DNA from: Anniella stebbinsi
Taxonomy: Eukaryota; Chordata; Lepidosauria; Squamata; Anniellidae
Length of the DNA: 64,000 bases
NCBI GenBank assembly: GCA_029215795.1
Contig: JARDYH010000002.1
Coordinates: forward strand, 359,130,973-359,194,972
Direction: 5' to 3'
Shown: positions 1 through 12,900 of the stretch, one piece after another
Numbering within the stretch: position 1 is the first letter of the stretch
How the letters are laid out: the number at the start of each line of letters is the position of its first letter
Made by a program: the position numbers and the translations under genes
Notes under the pieces: model-generated
Databases searched by the model: none
The model's input: the letters and a program-made list of their open reading frames with translations, nothing else
Told to the model about the DNA's origin: nothing

Positions 1-239
1 ACTAACCCCAACGGTCTAGCTGCCTTTGTGCCTTTTGCCAGGGCACCGTTAGAACCAGGAATCATGACTCCATCCCAGAACGTTTACACGTTCGGAGGTT
101 GAAGTGGATGTGGGTTTTGCTGCCAGCCCATGAGGACTAACAATTTGGGAAAGGGGGGTTGGTTTTCAAGGGAAGCTGTGCTCACATCTCTCTGTTCCTG
201 GCAGGGAAAAAGAATTCTGGGAGGCAGGAGGGTGCGCCA
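1..239. other. Upstream flank, nothing recognised
   Basis: Ordinary AT/GC-balanced sequence before the CpG island. No coding or repeat signal that I can support. Confidence 0.4.
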
Positions 240-900
240 GTTTATGGGCGGCAGAGATGGGGGGGGGGGTGCTCTGGGGCCACCCAGGTCGCCCGATCGG
301 CGGCTGAGTCCGCGCTCGGTGACCTTCGTAGCTGCCGGCGCCGCCGGCGCCACTGCAGGGCCCTCCCGCGCTGCGCGGCACTGCGCGCTCTAGCTTTGCG
401 GTCCGGAAGACCGGCTCGCCATCGCCACTCTCCGTGCGCGCCGCGGCGACGGGGAGCTTCCCAGACGGGTCTCTACCCTCGTGGCGCGCTGGGCAGGGGC
501 GGGAGGCGAGCTGCCCGCTCGCGGCCCCCCTGGTGGAGCGGCTCAGCCTGGCCCACGCGGCGGGGGAATCCGCCGCCGCTGCTCCCGCCGCCGCCCGGCT
601 CGCGCCCGGCTGGGTACTGAGCTAGGAGGAGGCAGCGCCCCGTTGCTCTTCGCCCATGCTCGCCAGCATGAACGTAGCCCTTCAGGATCTCGGCAACAAC
701 GTGAGTAGCGACGCCGGCTGCTTTCGGGGAAAGAAGGAAAGGGGCCTCTCGGGGCTGCGGGGTGGATGGATTGTTTTCGAGGAGCGCCGATGGCCGGGCG
801 GGGCAGGCAGGGAACCCCGCGCGTAATCGCCCCTTGCCACCTGCGCTCCGGATCCAAAGATGCAAAGAAGCACTACAAGAGGGAGCGCGTGGGGGGTGGG
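240..900 (+). promoter_or_regulatory. ECE2: CpG island and putative promoter / 5' UTR of ECE2
   Basis: This block is strongly GC- and CpG-rich compared with the DNA on either side, and it surrounds the first coding exon. It contains GC-box-like strings (for example GGGGCGGGAGG near 495-505 and CGGGCGGGGC near 793-803). I see no convincing TATA box, which fits a CpG-island promoter with dispersed start sites. The transcription start cannot be fixed from sequence; the 5' UTR probably lies between about 400 and 667. An in-frame TAG at 623-625 precedes the first possible ATG, so the open frame does not extend further upstream. Confidence 0.75.
668..700 (+). CDS. ECE2: ECE2 coding exon 1
   Basis: Encodes [11 protein letters not shown], residues 1-11, matching the known ECE2 N-terminus MNVALQ(E/D)LG. 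The donor is a strong GTGAGT at 701. An in-frame ATG at 656 would add four residues (MLAS). I chose 668 because it has A at -3 and matches the family start, whereas 656 has C at -3. The exon ends in phase 0. Confidence 0.85.
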
Positions 901-3900
901 GAAGGGGAAACGAATCGCTGCCAACTTTTTTTTCCAGGGACCCTCCATTGTACCCCTCTCCCCCGCCCCCTTTGTAGGGCAGAAAGCCTTATTAGGATTG
1001 CTCATACATTGATGCGCGCGCACCCACCCACCCCTTTCAGTCTGGGGTGGGGGGTTGTTTTTATTGCCTTTTAAGGCAGGTTCCCCAATCTGGTGCCCTC
1101 CAGATATTTTGGACTTCAACTCCCATCAGCCCTAGCTAGCATGGGCAATGGTCTGGAATGCTGGGAGTTGTCGTCCCAGATGTCTGGAGGGCACCAGTTG
1201 GGGAAGACTGCTTTAAGGAGTGGCGTGTTTACAGCCCGATCCTGCCCACTCCTATCTATTCAACCTGCCATGTTTAGTCGAAGGCAGGTCCCTAAGGAGT
1301 TCGGTGGGATTTACTCCCAAGTAATCATGCACGTAGGATTATGTGCCTTACCCTTTGGGAAAAAGTCATCCTGAGTTGCTACTTTTGTTTCTATATATTG
1401 GATCGGGGCACATTTCCAACAGGCATCCCCATCATTTGCCAACATTGATTCCATGGCCCACACCTCATACACCGAGTTCCTCCTTCCAAACGTTGATCCT
1501 AGACGCATTTATGTCTTCCTGCTTCCTCCCAAGCACAAATTGCCCCAAACCCCAGAAACTTGCTTCTTTGTGGGCATCAGGAAGAAGCAGTGGTTGTATG
1601 GTTAATTTCCCAACGGCACCATGCCCAGAGAGCCCTTGAGCATCTTGAAGCTTCAGTGCTAAAAGTCTGATGGGTTACAGGAAAGGACTGTTGCTTAAAG
1701 CCAGAGTCAGAGGATAGGGGACCAGGAGTCTGGCCTGGGAGGTGCTGGGTTTTCTTCAAAATCACTTAGCACCAATTAGTTATCTGACAACACTCTGTAA
1801 CCACCCTGCAGCGTAAGCATGATAAATGGGTGGGTTTTTCCTACCATAAACAATAGTAGAATCTAATCCAGAGCATTGGGGTGTATGGGAGCAGGAGGTT
1901 GTGGTTATTTCAGAGCAAGGAGCAGAGCAATTCAAGGGTGTGGCCTTGGGTGTGAAGCATCAGCTGAACTGTGTTCCTGTGAAGTCGATGGTATAAATAC
2001 GGTGCTGGGAGAATCTCTTCCTAAGAACTTTTCCAGGGGTCTATCCAATTTCAGAGTCCATGGCAGGTGATTCTGCTCCTGCCTCCCCTCACCCACTATG
2101 TTAAATCCAATCTAAAAATTGAATTTGGGGAACAAGCAAGGGGGGGAGGGGGGCAGCAGGGCCCTAATTTCTGCAAGTGCTCTGTATCCTTGCCCAGGAT
2201 TGGCCACAGCATGGGACTCATTCACTAGCTCACTGAAGGGCAATCGAAGGATGGGGAGGGGGGAGCACCTTCTTTTTGCTTGCAAATGCTGAAGGTGCAT
2301 CTCAGGGTGACCATTGTGACCTGCCTAGATAAAGGGAGCCCTCAATCCATTTTTGGTTTTCTATGAATCCTGCAGCATGCTTCTCCCTGGCCGAACTCTC
2401 TTTGAGATCCACACACATGCACCACCTCCCTATGAACCCAAGCTGAGAAGTTGGGTGCTATTCATCTTCCTTAAGCATTCACCCAGACATCAAGATCCAC
2501 CTGATTCCCTCTCCCTGCGTACCTATAAGCAAGGCCCTCTCAGCCACAACCTGCTTGATAAGACCTGAAAATGATAGCACGGTCTGACTGTTAGCAGAGG
2601 TTCCAGCATCAGCTGCCTTGGATCCCGAATGGGCAGAATTTGGGGCATGGCTTCTCCCGATGTTCAGACCAAGAAAGGAAATTTATTTAATCTAGGGTGA
2701 CCAGATAAAATCCAGGTCAGGGCTCATGTAACTTTAACAGTTGTAGAGAAAAGGGAATTTCAGCCAGTGTCATTTGTATGCAATTAGTTTCTGGTGAAAC
2801 TCCCTCTTCATCACAACAGTTAAAGTTGCAGGCACTATACTAGAGTGACCATATACAAAAGAAGGCAGGGCCCCTGCAACTTTGTGATGAAGAGGGAATT
2901 TCACCAGGAACTAATTGCATACAAATGACACTGGCTGAAATTCCCTTTTCTCTACAACTGTTAAAGTTACATGAGCCCTGACCTGGATTTTATCTGGTCA
3001 CCCTAATTTATTCGTTACATTTATATCCCACCTTTTCCTCCAAGGAGCCCAAGGTGTTGTACGTGATCCTCCTCTCCATTTTATCCTCCCAACAACCCTG
3101 TGAGGTAGGATAGGCTGAGAGTCAGTGACAAGCCCAAAGTGAGCTTCACAGCTCAGTGGGGACTTGAACCTGGGTCTCCCCTGTCCCAGTTCAACACTCT
3201 AACTACTACACCACACTGTAGGATGGGGACTTCCCTCTAAGATCCTCTGTGCTTCGCTTGCCCACAGGGATAATCTGGGTGTTGCCCCTTTAGTGCCTAG
3301 AACTGCATGTGGAACACGGCATGAAGACTTCCTCCCATTTTTAGGGGGGCTATTAGCTGGGAACGTTCTGCAGTCTCCTTTGAAGATTTACTCTGCTCCT
3401 TCGCTATACCAGTGCTGAGCATCCACCCAGTGGGAAAACTTGCAAATGAGCAGCGCTTCTCTATGGAGTACTGAGATGTGCCGTGCTCTTTGGAGAGCGA
3501 TAGCAGAAATTTGGAGTTAGGGTGACCGTATGAAAAGGAGGAGATACATAGAAAAAGGAATTTCAGCAGGTGTCTTTTGTATGCATGCAAGCACCTGGTG
3601 AAATTCCCTCATCATCACAATAGTTAAAGCTGCAGGAGCCCTGCTCTCTTGATCAATACAAAAGAAGGCAGGGCTCCTGCAGCTTTAACTGTTGTGATGA
3701 AGAGGGAAATTCACCAGTTGCTGCATGCATACAAATGACACCTGCTGAAATCCCCTTTTCTATGCAACTGTTAAAGATACAGGAGCCTTGTCTTCCTTTC
3801 CATATGGTTGCCCTATTTGGAGTGCCCCTGATTTTAAACAGGAATGGACATTTGGGAGATACTCCCTGTGTGGTCAAAGGCTTGGCTTTTGATGTGTCCA

Positions 3901-6900
3901 TTCTCTCCAATATGAAATAATTATGTGGGACGGTTGACCCAATTTGGAAAAAAAATTAAGACGTTTGGGCCTATAGAAATCAATGACACTGACTCCCTAA
4001 AGTAGGGTGACCAGATAAAATCCAGGTCAGCGCTCATGTAACTTTAACAGTTGTAGAGAAAAGGGAATTTCAGCCAGTGTCATTTGTATGCAGTTAATTC
4101 CTGGTGAAATTCCCTCTTCATCGCAACTGTTAAAGTTGCAGGGGCCCTGCCTTCTTTTGTATATGGTCACTCTAGTATAGCGCCTGCACCTTTAACTGTT
4201 GTGATGAAGAGGGAATATCACCAGGAACTAATTGCATACAAATGACCCTGGCTGAAATTCCCTTTTCTCTACAACTGTTAAAGTTACATAAGCCCTGACC
4301 TGGATTTTATCTGGTCAGCCTACCCTAAAGCAGGGGCGTTGAACCTCTTTCAGCCCAAATGCCAAATTGTATTTCAAAGAAGTTCTCTGGGGCCACATTT
4401 CAATGGTGGGCGGTGCCAAAGGGAAAAGGGGGCAGGGTCAAAATACCAGCATATTGTAGCTTAGGGCTTGTTGAGATGACACGCTAAGTCATGGTTAGGC
4501 TGCTAAAACCCTTTTGCAGCAAATGGTTAGTGTGCATGTTTAAACCATGATTATGTAGCCACCATGGGTAGGAATGGCTCACACAACACGCTAAAAAATG
4601 GTTCACATGACATGCTAAAATGGTGGAAGGGAAAAGCACCAATGATAGTTGAAGAACTGAAAGAGACTGACTCCGGTGTTGATGTAAATACATTCTTTAT
4701 TCAAATGTAAAAAAAATCTTTAAAACAATCCTTTAATTTTTTTTTAAAAAAATTATATTTGAATAAAGTAGGCTGACCAGATAAAATCCAGGTCAGGGCT
4801 CATATAACTTTAACCGTTGCAGAGAAAAGGGAATTTCAACCAGTGTCATTTGTATGCAATTAGTTCCTGGTGAAATTCCCTCTGCATCACAACTGTTAAA
4901 GTTGCAGGGGCCCTGCCTTCTTTTGTATATGGTCACTCTAGTATAGTGCCTGCAACTTTAACTGTTATGATGAAGAAGGAATTTCACCGGGAACAAATTG
5001 CATACAAATGACCCTGGCTGAAATTCCCTTTTCTCTACAACTGTTAAAGTTACATGAGCCCTGACCTGGATTTTATCTGGTCACCCTAGAATAAAGACCA
5101 TATTTACATCAGCACCGGAGCCAGTCTCTTTCAGTTCTTCAACTCACATGACATGCTAAGCCATAATGTTTCGCTCAAAATGCTTAACCACTGTGGTTTA
5201 GCGTGTCATCTGAACAGGGTCACAAACTCTTACTGGCAGTTACTAAGCCTTAACTAAGACAGTAATTCAGATTGAGGGGGTGAGGGAATGTGCAAAAGCT
5301 GGAAAACTGCCAGATAATTGGCGGTCAGGAAAAGAGGTGGAGTCAGGGGAAGGGGTGTGGCTATCTGCAAACCCTGGAGGGCTGAATCGTGACCTTGGTG
5401 AGCTGGATTTGGCCCATGGGGCTGAGATTCAACACTTCTACTCTAAAGCGGTGGCTTTCAAACTTTCTACCTTCAGGGAATTCTTTCATTGGTTTTTCAT
5501 TGATCCTTTATGGGCAAGGGAAAGAAGGAGCCAAGGAATTCTAAACTACCGGAAAAGTGAAGAGAACTGAGGGAGGGGGGAGGGGTGCAGCCTTGTGTAG
5601 CAAGGGTGGAAGTGGATAATTTTATTTTTTTTCAGGAAATGGGCATTCCTCAAGCTGGTAGAGTGGGTGGGTATCCCCTGCCAACATGTTGGTAAAGTAT
5701 ATGCACAGATGTCAGCAGTTCCCAGGATCTTTCCTCTGCGATTCTGTTTTCCTTTTCCTGCCAAATGTTGGTTCATCACAAAACGGAGCATGTCCCTTGA
5801 TTCAGCAAGGAGTTTGTTTATTTGCAAAAACCCTGTGTACAGTGTTAGGTGAAGGTGACACCTTCTTGGGCCTTGGCTCCTTGCTGTCTGGATGCTACAG
5901 AAGCGAGAGTGAAAATGTAAATTTTTGTTTTGTTTAAAAAAAGAAAGAAACAAAAGAAATCGAATGCAAAGGTCATGATTGTGGAGAGGAAAGCAACTCA
6001 TGCTTTCTGTTTTCTAGCAATCCGTGGCTGTGGTAAGCTTGAAAACTCAGATCTCTGCATATTTGGACAGTTATAGTCATCTCAGTGGGATGTTAATTCG
6101 GGAACCTAATGATACCTGTCTTTGTCCACACAATGGACTGGCCACACTTGTGCAGTGGCCAATCTCCAAGCCTCCTGCTCACCCCAAACAACTCCTCCAG
6201 GACACTTGGGAAAGGTCGCCACACAGAGGAGGGCCAGGATCTCTTCTTGATCATCTCAGAGTGAAGGACATGGAATCATGGGCTCAAGTTACCGGGAGCC
6301 AGATTCCGTCTGGACATCAGGAAAAACTTCCTGACTGTTAGAGCAGTACGACAGTGGAACAAGTTACCTAGGGAAGTCGTGGGCTCTCCCACCCTAGAGG
6401 CCTTCAAGAGGCAGCTGGACAGCCATCTGTCAGGGATGCATTAAGGTGGATCTCTGCATTGAGCAAGGGGGTTGGACTCGATGGCCTTGTAGGCCCCTTC
6501 CAACTCTACTATCCTATGATTCTTTAACACAGAATCATTGTTGGTACTGATTCACTGCAGCCTGAAAGAGGAACAACACTTAGATGTGATGACCAGACAG
6601 AATCAATGAAACTTAGTATTCAATGAAACAGCAAAAGGCCTCCTGTGCTGACTCAACAATTTGGATCATCTGCAGACATTTGGGTTTAATGGAAAGGATG
6701 TCACCTCTGCAGTGAGCATACCTGAAGCCGTCTTACTATTGAGTGGTTCTTGCAGTTGGGACATGGGACATATCAACCTCTCTTGGGCACACTGGAATAC
6801 AGTGTGACTGCTCTCCATCACCAGTTGTATGGAGCTGCTAGGTAGATACACATATTTCAGCAAGGAGAAGCACACTTCAGAGTCATACTTCACTCTTACA

Positions 6901-9900
6901 CTGGATAGGGTTGGCTTTTAAAGTGGGCATGAGTAAGAATCAACTTTCTTCAAAGGAGCCTGCCCAATTTGGGGCAAGTCTCCTGATTTGAAAGAAGGCC
7001 AACTCAGAACAGCAACTCGCCCAGAAAGACAATGGCAGCCTCTCCTCAGAGCAAGCGATCCCACTGTGTCTCTATATCTGAATGATCGAACACTGCCATT
7101 GAACCTGCTGCCAGAGATAGAACAGAATCTGTAGAGGCTGATAGGAAGGATGCAAGGTCAGAACAGTGGAATCATAAAGAGATACAATGAACACCCTCCT
7201 CTGTGAGATATTACTTTGGGGTCATGGGGACTTTTAATTGTCAATTTATTTCTTGCAGCACAGAGAAGCGGTTCTTTTCCAACATACTTTTTGGGAATGG
7301 CTATAGTAGTTAGCTACTAACTAACTGGTTCATGGGGAACCCCCAGCCCTTTTCACCATTGGGCAATACTTTTATTAGGGTTAACCAAAATGCCACAAAA
7401 GTAGGGTGACCATATGAAAAGGAGGACAGGGCTCATGTAACTTTAACAGTTGTAGAGAAAAGGGAATTTCAGCCAGTGTCATTTGTATGCAATTAGTTCC
7501 TGGTGAAATTCCCTCTTCATCACAACTGTTAAAGTTGCAGGGGCCCTGCCTTCTTTTGTATATGGTCACTCTTTAACTGTTGTGATGAAGAGGGAATTTC
7601 ACCAGGAACTAATTGCATACAAATGACACTGACTGAAATTCCCTTTTCTCTACAACTGTTAAAGTTACATGAGACCTGTCCTCCTTTTCATATGGACAGC
7701 CTACACAAAAGTGTGCACGTTTTGAGTTCTCCAGAACTCTTAATCAGGCTAGGTGGTAGGTACAAAGAGCAGGGGGTGAGGGAAGAAAGAGAAACGGCCA
7801 GAAATGTGGCCAGATGTTGCAGCGTTGAGGTCAACCCACTCTCAACATGCAGATTTACAATCTGATGAACTAGTCAGTGGTTGCTGTTGCAGGTATCTGA
7901 TTACACCCAGCAGTGCATTCTGGGCAGGGGAGCAATGGTTGATTGCCCTTTCTGAAAACATAAAGGCCAGCTGCAACTCAGATCTGTCTCTTGCCTGGGA
8001 CAAAACACACAGGTTCCTGAGTCGCCATATAACAGAAGTGCAGAGAAATGGAACAGTCTTTGTATTAGCGACAGATGCCCCATGTCCTTTCTGAGCATTA
8101 GGGAACCGCATGTCATTTCCTTCCATCTCTGGCCACACTGTGGCATTAAAATCCTTTTACAGAGCAGCCACCCTGCATGCTTGACCACAGGGGAGAGCGT
8201 AACCAACAATATCCTAGCTCAGGGGTTCCTGGTTGTTGTCGTCTTCTTCTTCCAAGCCTCCCTTGAAAAATGTAGCTCTTCCTTTCCTTGAAGCAAAATG
8301 AAATTTTGACTTCGGGTGCAATTCTATGCATGTTTAGTCAGGCTGGATGGGGAATGCTGGGAGTTGTTTCTGTCTACACATGCACAGGATTTCACCCTTT
8401 ACTGTCTTCTGTTCTTTTTGATCTCCTTGTCAGGATTAATGGATCCCCTCCATATTCCCTGTTTTCATTCTCTGTCTTTCCCAGGTATAGTTAGATGCAT
8501 CTCTTACTTGAGTCCTGTGCAGAAACCAGATAATGTTTACCCCCTGTACACACACACACACACACACACACAAAATTTCACCCTGGTTTTCTGAACTTCT
8601 GTCATCACTGCAGGAGAGCAGCAGATTCCCTCTTAAGAGTTATTGTTGTGGTACTGCATGAGGCTGCTCTTCAGTCCTTGGTTGCACGGCTGTGCCTGTT
8701 TTCTGAGAACGTGTCATCTGACACCTTGAGATACCTTGTTGTTTTCTTCTTTTCACCCATCCTATTTTCCTAGCCCTCATGTTGTCTCTGGAGAGAAAAA
8801 AATAGCAATCTGTGGGGCCTGTGGAAAAGGGAATTTCAGCAGGTACCATGCATGTAGTACCTGGTGAAATTAGCTGTTCAGCACAACAGTTACAGCTGCA
8901 GGAGCCCTGCCCTCTTGACCAGATACAAAAGAAGGCAGGGCTCCTGCAGCTTTAACTGTTGTGATGAAGAGGTAATTTCACCAGGTGCTGCATGCATACA
9001 AAAAGCACTTGCTGAAATTCCCTTTTCTATGCAACTGTTCAAGAGACAGGAGCCCTGTCCGCCTTTTCATATGGTTACCGTAATAGTATAGTACTTCTTC
9101 CCCCTCTATGAGTTTTGTACGTATGTTGGGAGCGGGCACTTGTGAACAGGACTAGGTCTCAGTATAACCTACTTCAGCCTACTTTACAAATTTTTTTGTG
9201 AGGATAAAATCAGATTTTTTAAAAAATAACATTTACAAGCCATCCCATAGCATAAAGTTCTCTCGGCGGCTTACAATAAACAACACCCCCATGTATACTA
9301 GCCAGAGCTGTTTGGAAGACAGATGGGATAAAAATAGTTAATACTAATTGTATTAGTATTTATTAGTATTAGTAACCAGAGGCAGCTTTAAATCCCTCCT
9401 TCCTCCTGACTGATTAATACCTCAATGCGTAGGCTGACCATATGAAAAGAAGGACAGGGCTCATGTAACTTTAACAGTTGTAGAGAAAAGGGAATTTCAG
9501 CTGGAGTCATTTGTATGCAATTAGTTTCTGGTGAAATTCCCGCTTCATCACAACAGTTAAAGTTGCCGGGGCCCTGCCTTCTTTTGTATATGGTCACTCT
9601 AGTATAGTGCCTGCATCTTCGGCTGTTGTGATGAAGAGGGAATTTCACCAGGAACTAATTGCATACAAATGACACTGGCTGAAATTCCCTTTTCTCTACA
9701 ACAGTTAAAGTTACATGAGCCCTGTCCTCCTTTTCATATGGTCAGCCTATTATTGCGACAAGTTGCTTGTGTGAACATGGGTGGCTTTCTTCATGGAGAA
9801 AATTGGCTAAGCAGGTGCAAACGGCCCCTGCATTGTGACTGCATTACCTGCGCCGTCTGCCATGCATTTTGAGGTGCCTTTTCTCTCAAACCACTTATAC

Positions 9901-12900
9901 CAAGGGCCAGTCTTTGTCTTTGTCAAACAACGTCCACTGCTTTGGCCTGGCCACATTTTTGTGGGAAGCTCTAGCGTAGTGCCCTGGGTGAAAGTGGAAA
10001 GGTGCAGAGATAGGAGGAGGCACGGCGGCAGCGTTGCTAAGGGATGGAGCCGGAGGTTGCCAAGAAACGCAGGACAAGCCTCTGGGAAGCAAATGTGACA
10101 CTTGTCAGGAATACTGATGACGAAACAGCTAACGAGAGAGCCATGGCAACTTGCAAAGGATGAAAGGCCTCTTTGCTCTCGGGGACGGACGCCTCCTTTT
10201 TGCCAAGCTGCGGGGATTGTACCTACGCTGGAACTGTTCAGTGCACCGAGCAGGAAGTGGATGTGATCGACTCTCTCAGCAGAATAAATAAAACGACCCT
10301 TCTGGCCAGGCTGAGGCCTTCAACTCACTGAGGGTGCGGGGGTAGTCAGCAGGAGAGATAAGAAATTAGCATCTTTTAACAGCTGAGGAGCAAAAGATCC
10401 AAGGAAGTTGCAAACATCAGACACCATGGAAGTGAATTCGGTTGCCAAATGGCATGGAAAGAAATCACCTGGTCTGCTCTTATTCCTTTAGAAGTAGCTA
10501 GAGCTGCACAAATTAACAGGGAAAGCTCTTCACGTTGGGGAGCGAAAAGTTGTCACTTGCTTACTCCTGCAGTTCAAACCATTATTAAATGCACACCCTC
10601 GGGAGCGGATTCAAAAGTTGGCAACCCTAGCAGTGAAAGAGGAGCTGCGTCATTTCAAATGTAATTTATCCAAATTGATAGACCAAATATAGCAACATCC
10701 TATCGTGAGAATGCCATCGGAGAAAGCCTAGACAGAAAAGGGTTGGTTTTGGCTCAGCCGCCCGGTCAGGAGGTGGGACTTCCGGGAAGTCGGAGCTGCT
10801 GCTTAACGCTGCTTGCTGCTGGCTTTTTAATTTTTAAAGGTCTGGTAACTACAACATGATTAGAAAAACCTTTGAGAGATTGGAGTCATCAGGCAGCCTT
10901 GAAGGGTAAGGACTCAGCAAGAGAAGAAATGCACAATCTGTTTATTCAGTAAATATTTGGACAAGTAGCAGATTTCTCATCCCAAGTTTTATGTTTGAAA
11001 GAATAAAATACAACTAAGGGAAGGCAGAAGCTTGGAGTAATTTTGAAACCCTGGAACTCTTAATCTTGAAGCGATAAAACGGGAAGAGAGCACCCTATTT
11101 CGTCCAAAGTATGCCGGGGAATCACTAATTATTAATTACTCAAAATCCAAAGTCTTGGTCTTTGCCAAAAGAAAAGTAAGGTTTTCCTGGACAATGGGTG
11201 GAAATAAAATCAACCAAGTGAATTCCTACAAATATCTGGGGATCTGGTTCCAGGAAAATCTCAAATGGCATGTGCACAGTAAATCCATAAAAGAAAGAGC
11301 AGAATAGACTATGGGGGCACTCTGTCGCTTTTTCCATCAAAAGGGCGGTAAATTTATTCCAGTGGCTATCAGGGTTTACAAAGCCAAAATGGTTCACAGA
11401 TTCTATCTGGGGCCCCAATCTGGTTCCCCACATTTAAGGGAACCCTCGAGAGTTCTCAATCATCATATTTAAGGTCGCTGTTTGGTGTCCCAAAGTGTGT
11501 GTCTGGGGCGGTACTTAACCTGGAGGCAGGTCTGTGTTCATTGGAGTGCAGGGCGTGGATTCACTCAATCCAATATTGGCTGAGATTGTACCACAGCCTG
11601 ATTACGAACTCCCTGGTTTCTCAGGTCTTGTTAGATACCTTTGAATCCCCCTGGATTAATGCAATAGCTCAAAAAACCAATTCTTTGGGGTTATCCCCTT
11701 TCTTTCTATTATACATGGATCTGGGCTCTGCCCTACGGGCCATCAGACAAAGGCTGCTGGATACGGACCTTCAGGGGCTGCGGGGGTTGGCCCACGGTCC
11801 ATGCTCGCCATCCTCTTTAGATGTACCAGACCCTGTTGGTAAAGACGGAATGGCATATTTGGGTTGGTTAACGATGCCCAAATACAGGAGAGCTTTCTCA
11901 CTAGCCCGATTTAACATTCTCCCCTCCAAACTTTTGGAGGGCAGATATAATAAAATCCCTGCTGGTGTCAGATTCTGCCCATGTAATAACTCAGAGGTTG
12001 AAACGGTTGATCACGTTTTATTCGATTGTTGTTTTTATACTGCAATGAGAGAAGCCTTGATATGGCCGATTACACGTGCTTTAGCTGGTAATTCAAAGAA
12101 AACCCTGACGAGTATCCTCCTTCAGGGCTCGAACAAGTATAGGACCCTGCAAGTAGCCAAGTTCCTTCATTGTGCAATTGGCTGCAGAACCCTAATGGAT
12201 GTATAACATCCTTTGTTAATACCCCTTAAATAGTACACCCTTCAGCGTTCTAATCTGGCTGTACTAAGTAGGTGGATAAGCCTCGGATTGGGATGCCCTG
12301 CTGTTACTCGTCTACTTATTATAACGTTTTCTACTTTTTAAGGGGTGAGTCCAATGTCTAGTTTACTAAAGTTTTTATCCCGGTGTTTTAATACATTCTA
12401 TTACTATGTATTTTAAACTATGTATTACTGGCCAATAAGCTGCAATAAAACTCAATCAATCAGGGTTGGTTTGGATTATTTCCTTTGAATGTAGAATTTG
12501 ATGGTTCTTGTTACCAAACCTGAATATCCTTTTTTGAATATTTTAAAAATAAAAGCCCTGTTCTTTGTAGAGGTCAGTCGTTCACTGGGAAGGATTGGAG
12601 TTGCTTTTAAAAATCCATGTGTTTTGTGTAAAGAAAACAGAACTTCATTCTGCCATCGTCTGGAATGCAAATCTAAAGAGGTCTTTAGGGGTGAAGCAGT
12701 GACAAAATGATTTCTTCTGTAGTTTTGCCACTCTGAACAGAAGCTCTGTACCTTTAACAGCTGCATAGCAGACAGAAATTCTACCACTGACTGCAGCCTT
12801 CGTCATCACTGTGTTTCTGTGCCAAGAAAGGCAGCCTCTGTTTAATGTCTGCCTGTTAAAAGTGCACAACCTCTGTCAGGATAAAATGTGGCAACCCAGC

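Larger units (their letters stand above)
4463..5221. mobile_element. Palindromic element with TGACACGCTAA ends, inside element A
   Basis: Left end GATGACACGCTAA and right end TTAGCGTGTCATC are inverted. The arms contain multiple ACCATGATT/AACCATGG strings. A related partial copy lies at 56935-57125. It is itself interrupted by the foldback at 4648-5143. Boundaries are good to about 10 bp. Confidence 0.6.
4331..5440. mobile_element. hAT-like element A, host of a four-level nest
   Basis: Ends CAGGGGCGTTGAACC (left) and GATTCAACACTTCTA (right) are inverted and imperfect. Flanks CCCTAAAG/CTCTAAAG match at 7 of 8. Interior ...TTTCAGCCCAAATGCC resembles other copies near 18640-18925 and 24095-24455. 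It is split by the element at about 4463-5221. Confidence 0.65.

Noticed and set aside
656..667. Upstream in-frame ATG as the ECE2 start
   Set aside because: Poor start context and not matched by the known ECE2 N-terminus; 668 preferred, though use of 656 cannot be excluded.
2693..5088. Regularly repeated segments resembling a repeat array
   Set aside because: Not a CRISPR array: units are 300-bp palindromes with target-site duplications in a vertebrate intron.
5546..6001. 151-codon minus-strand open frame in intron 1
   Set aside because: No recognised domain or conserved motif; composition is like the surrounding intron.
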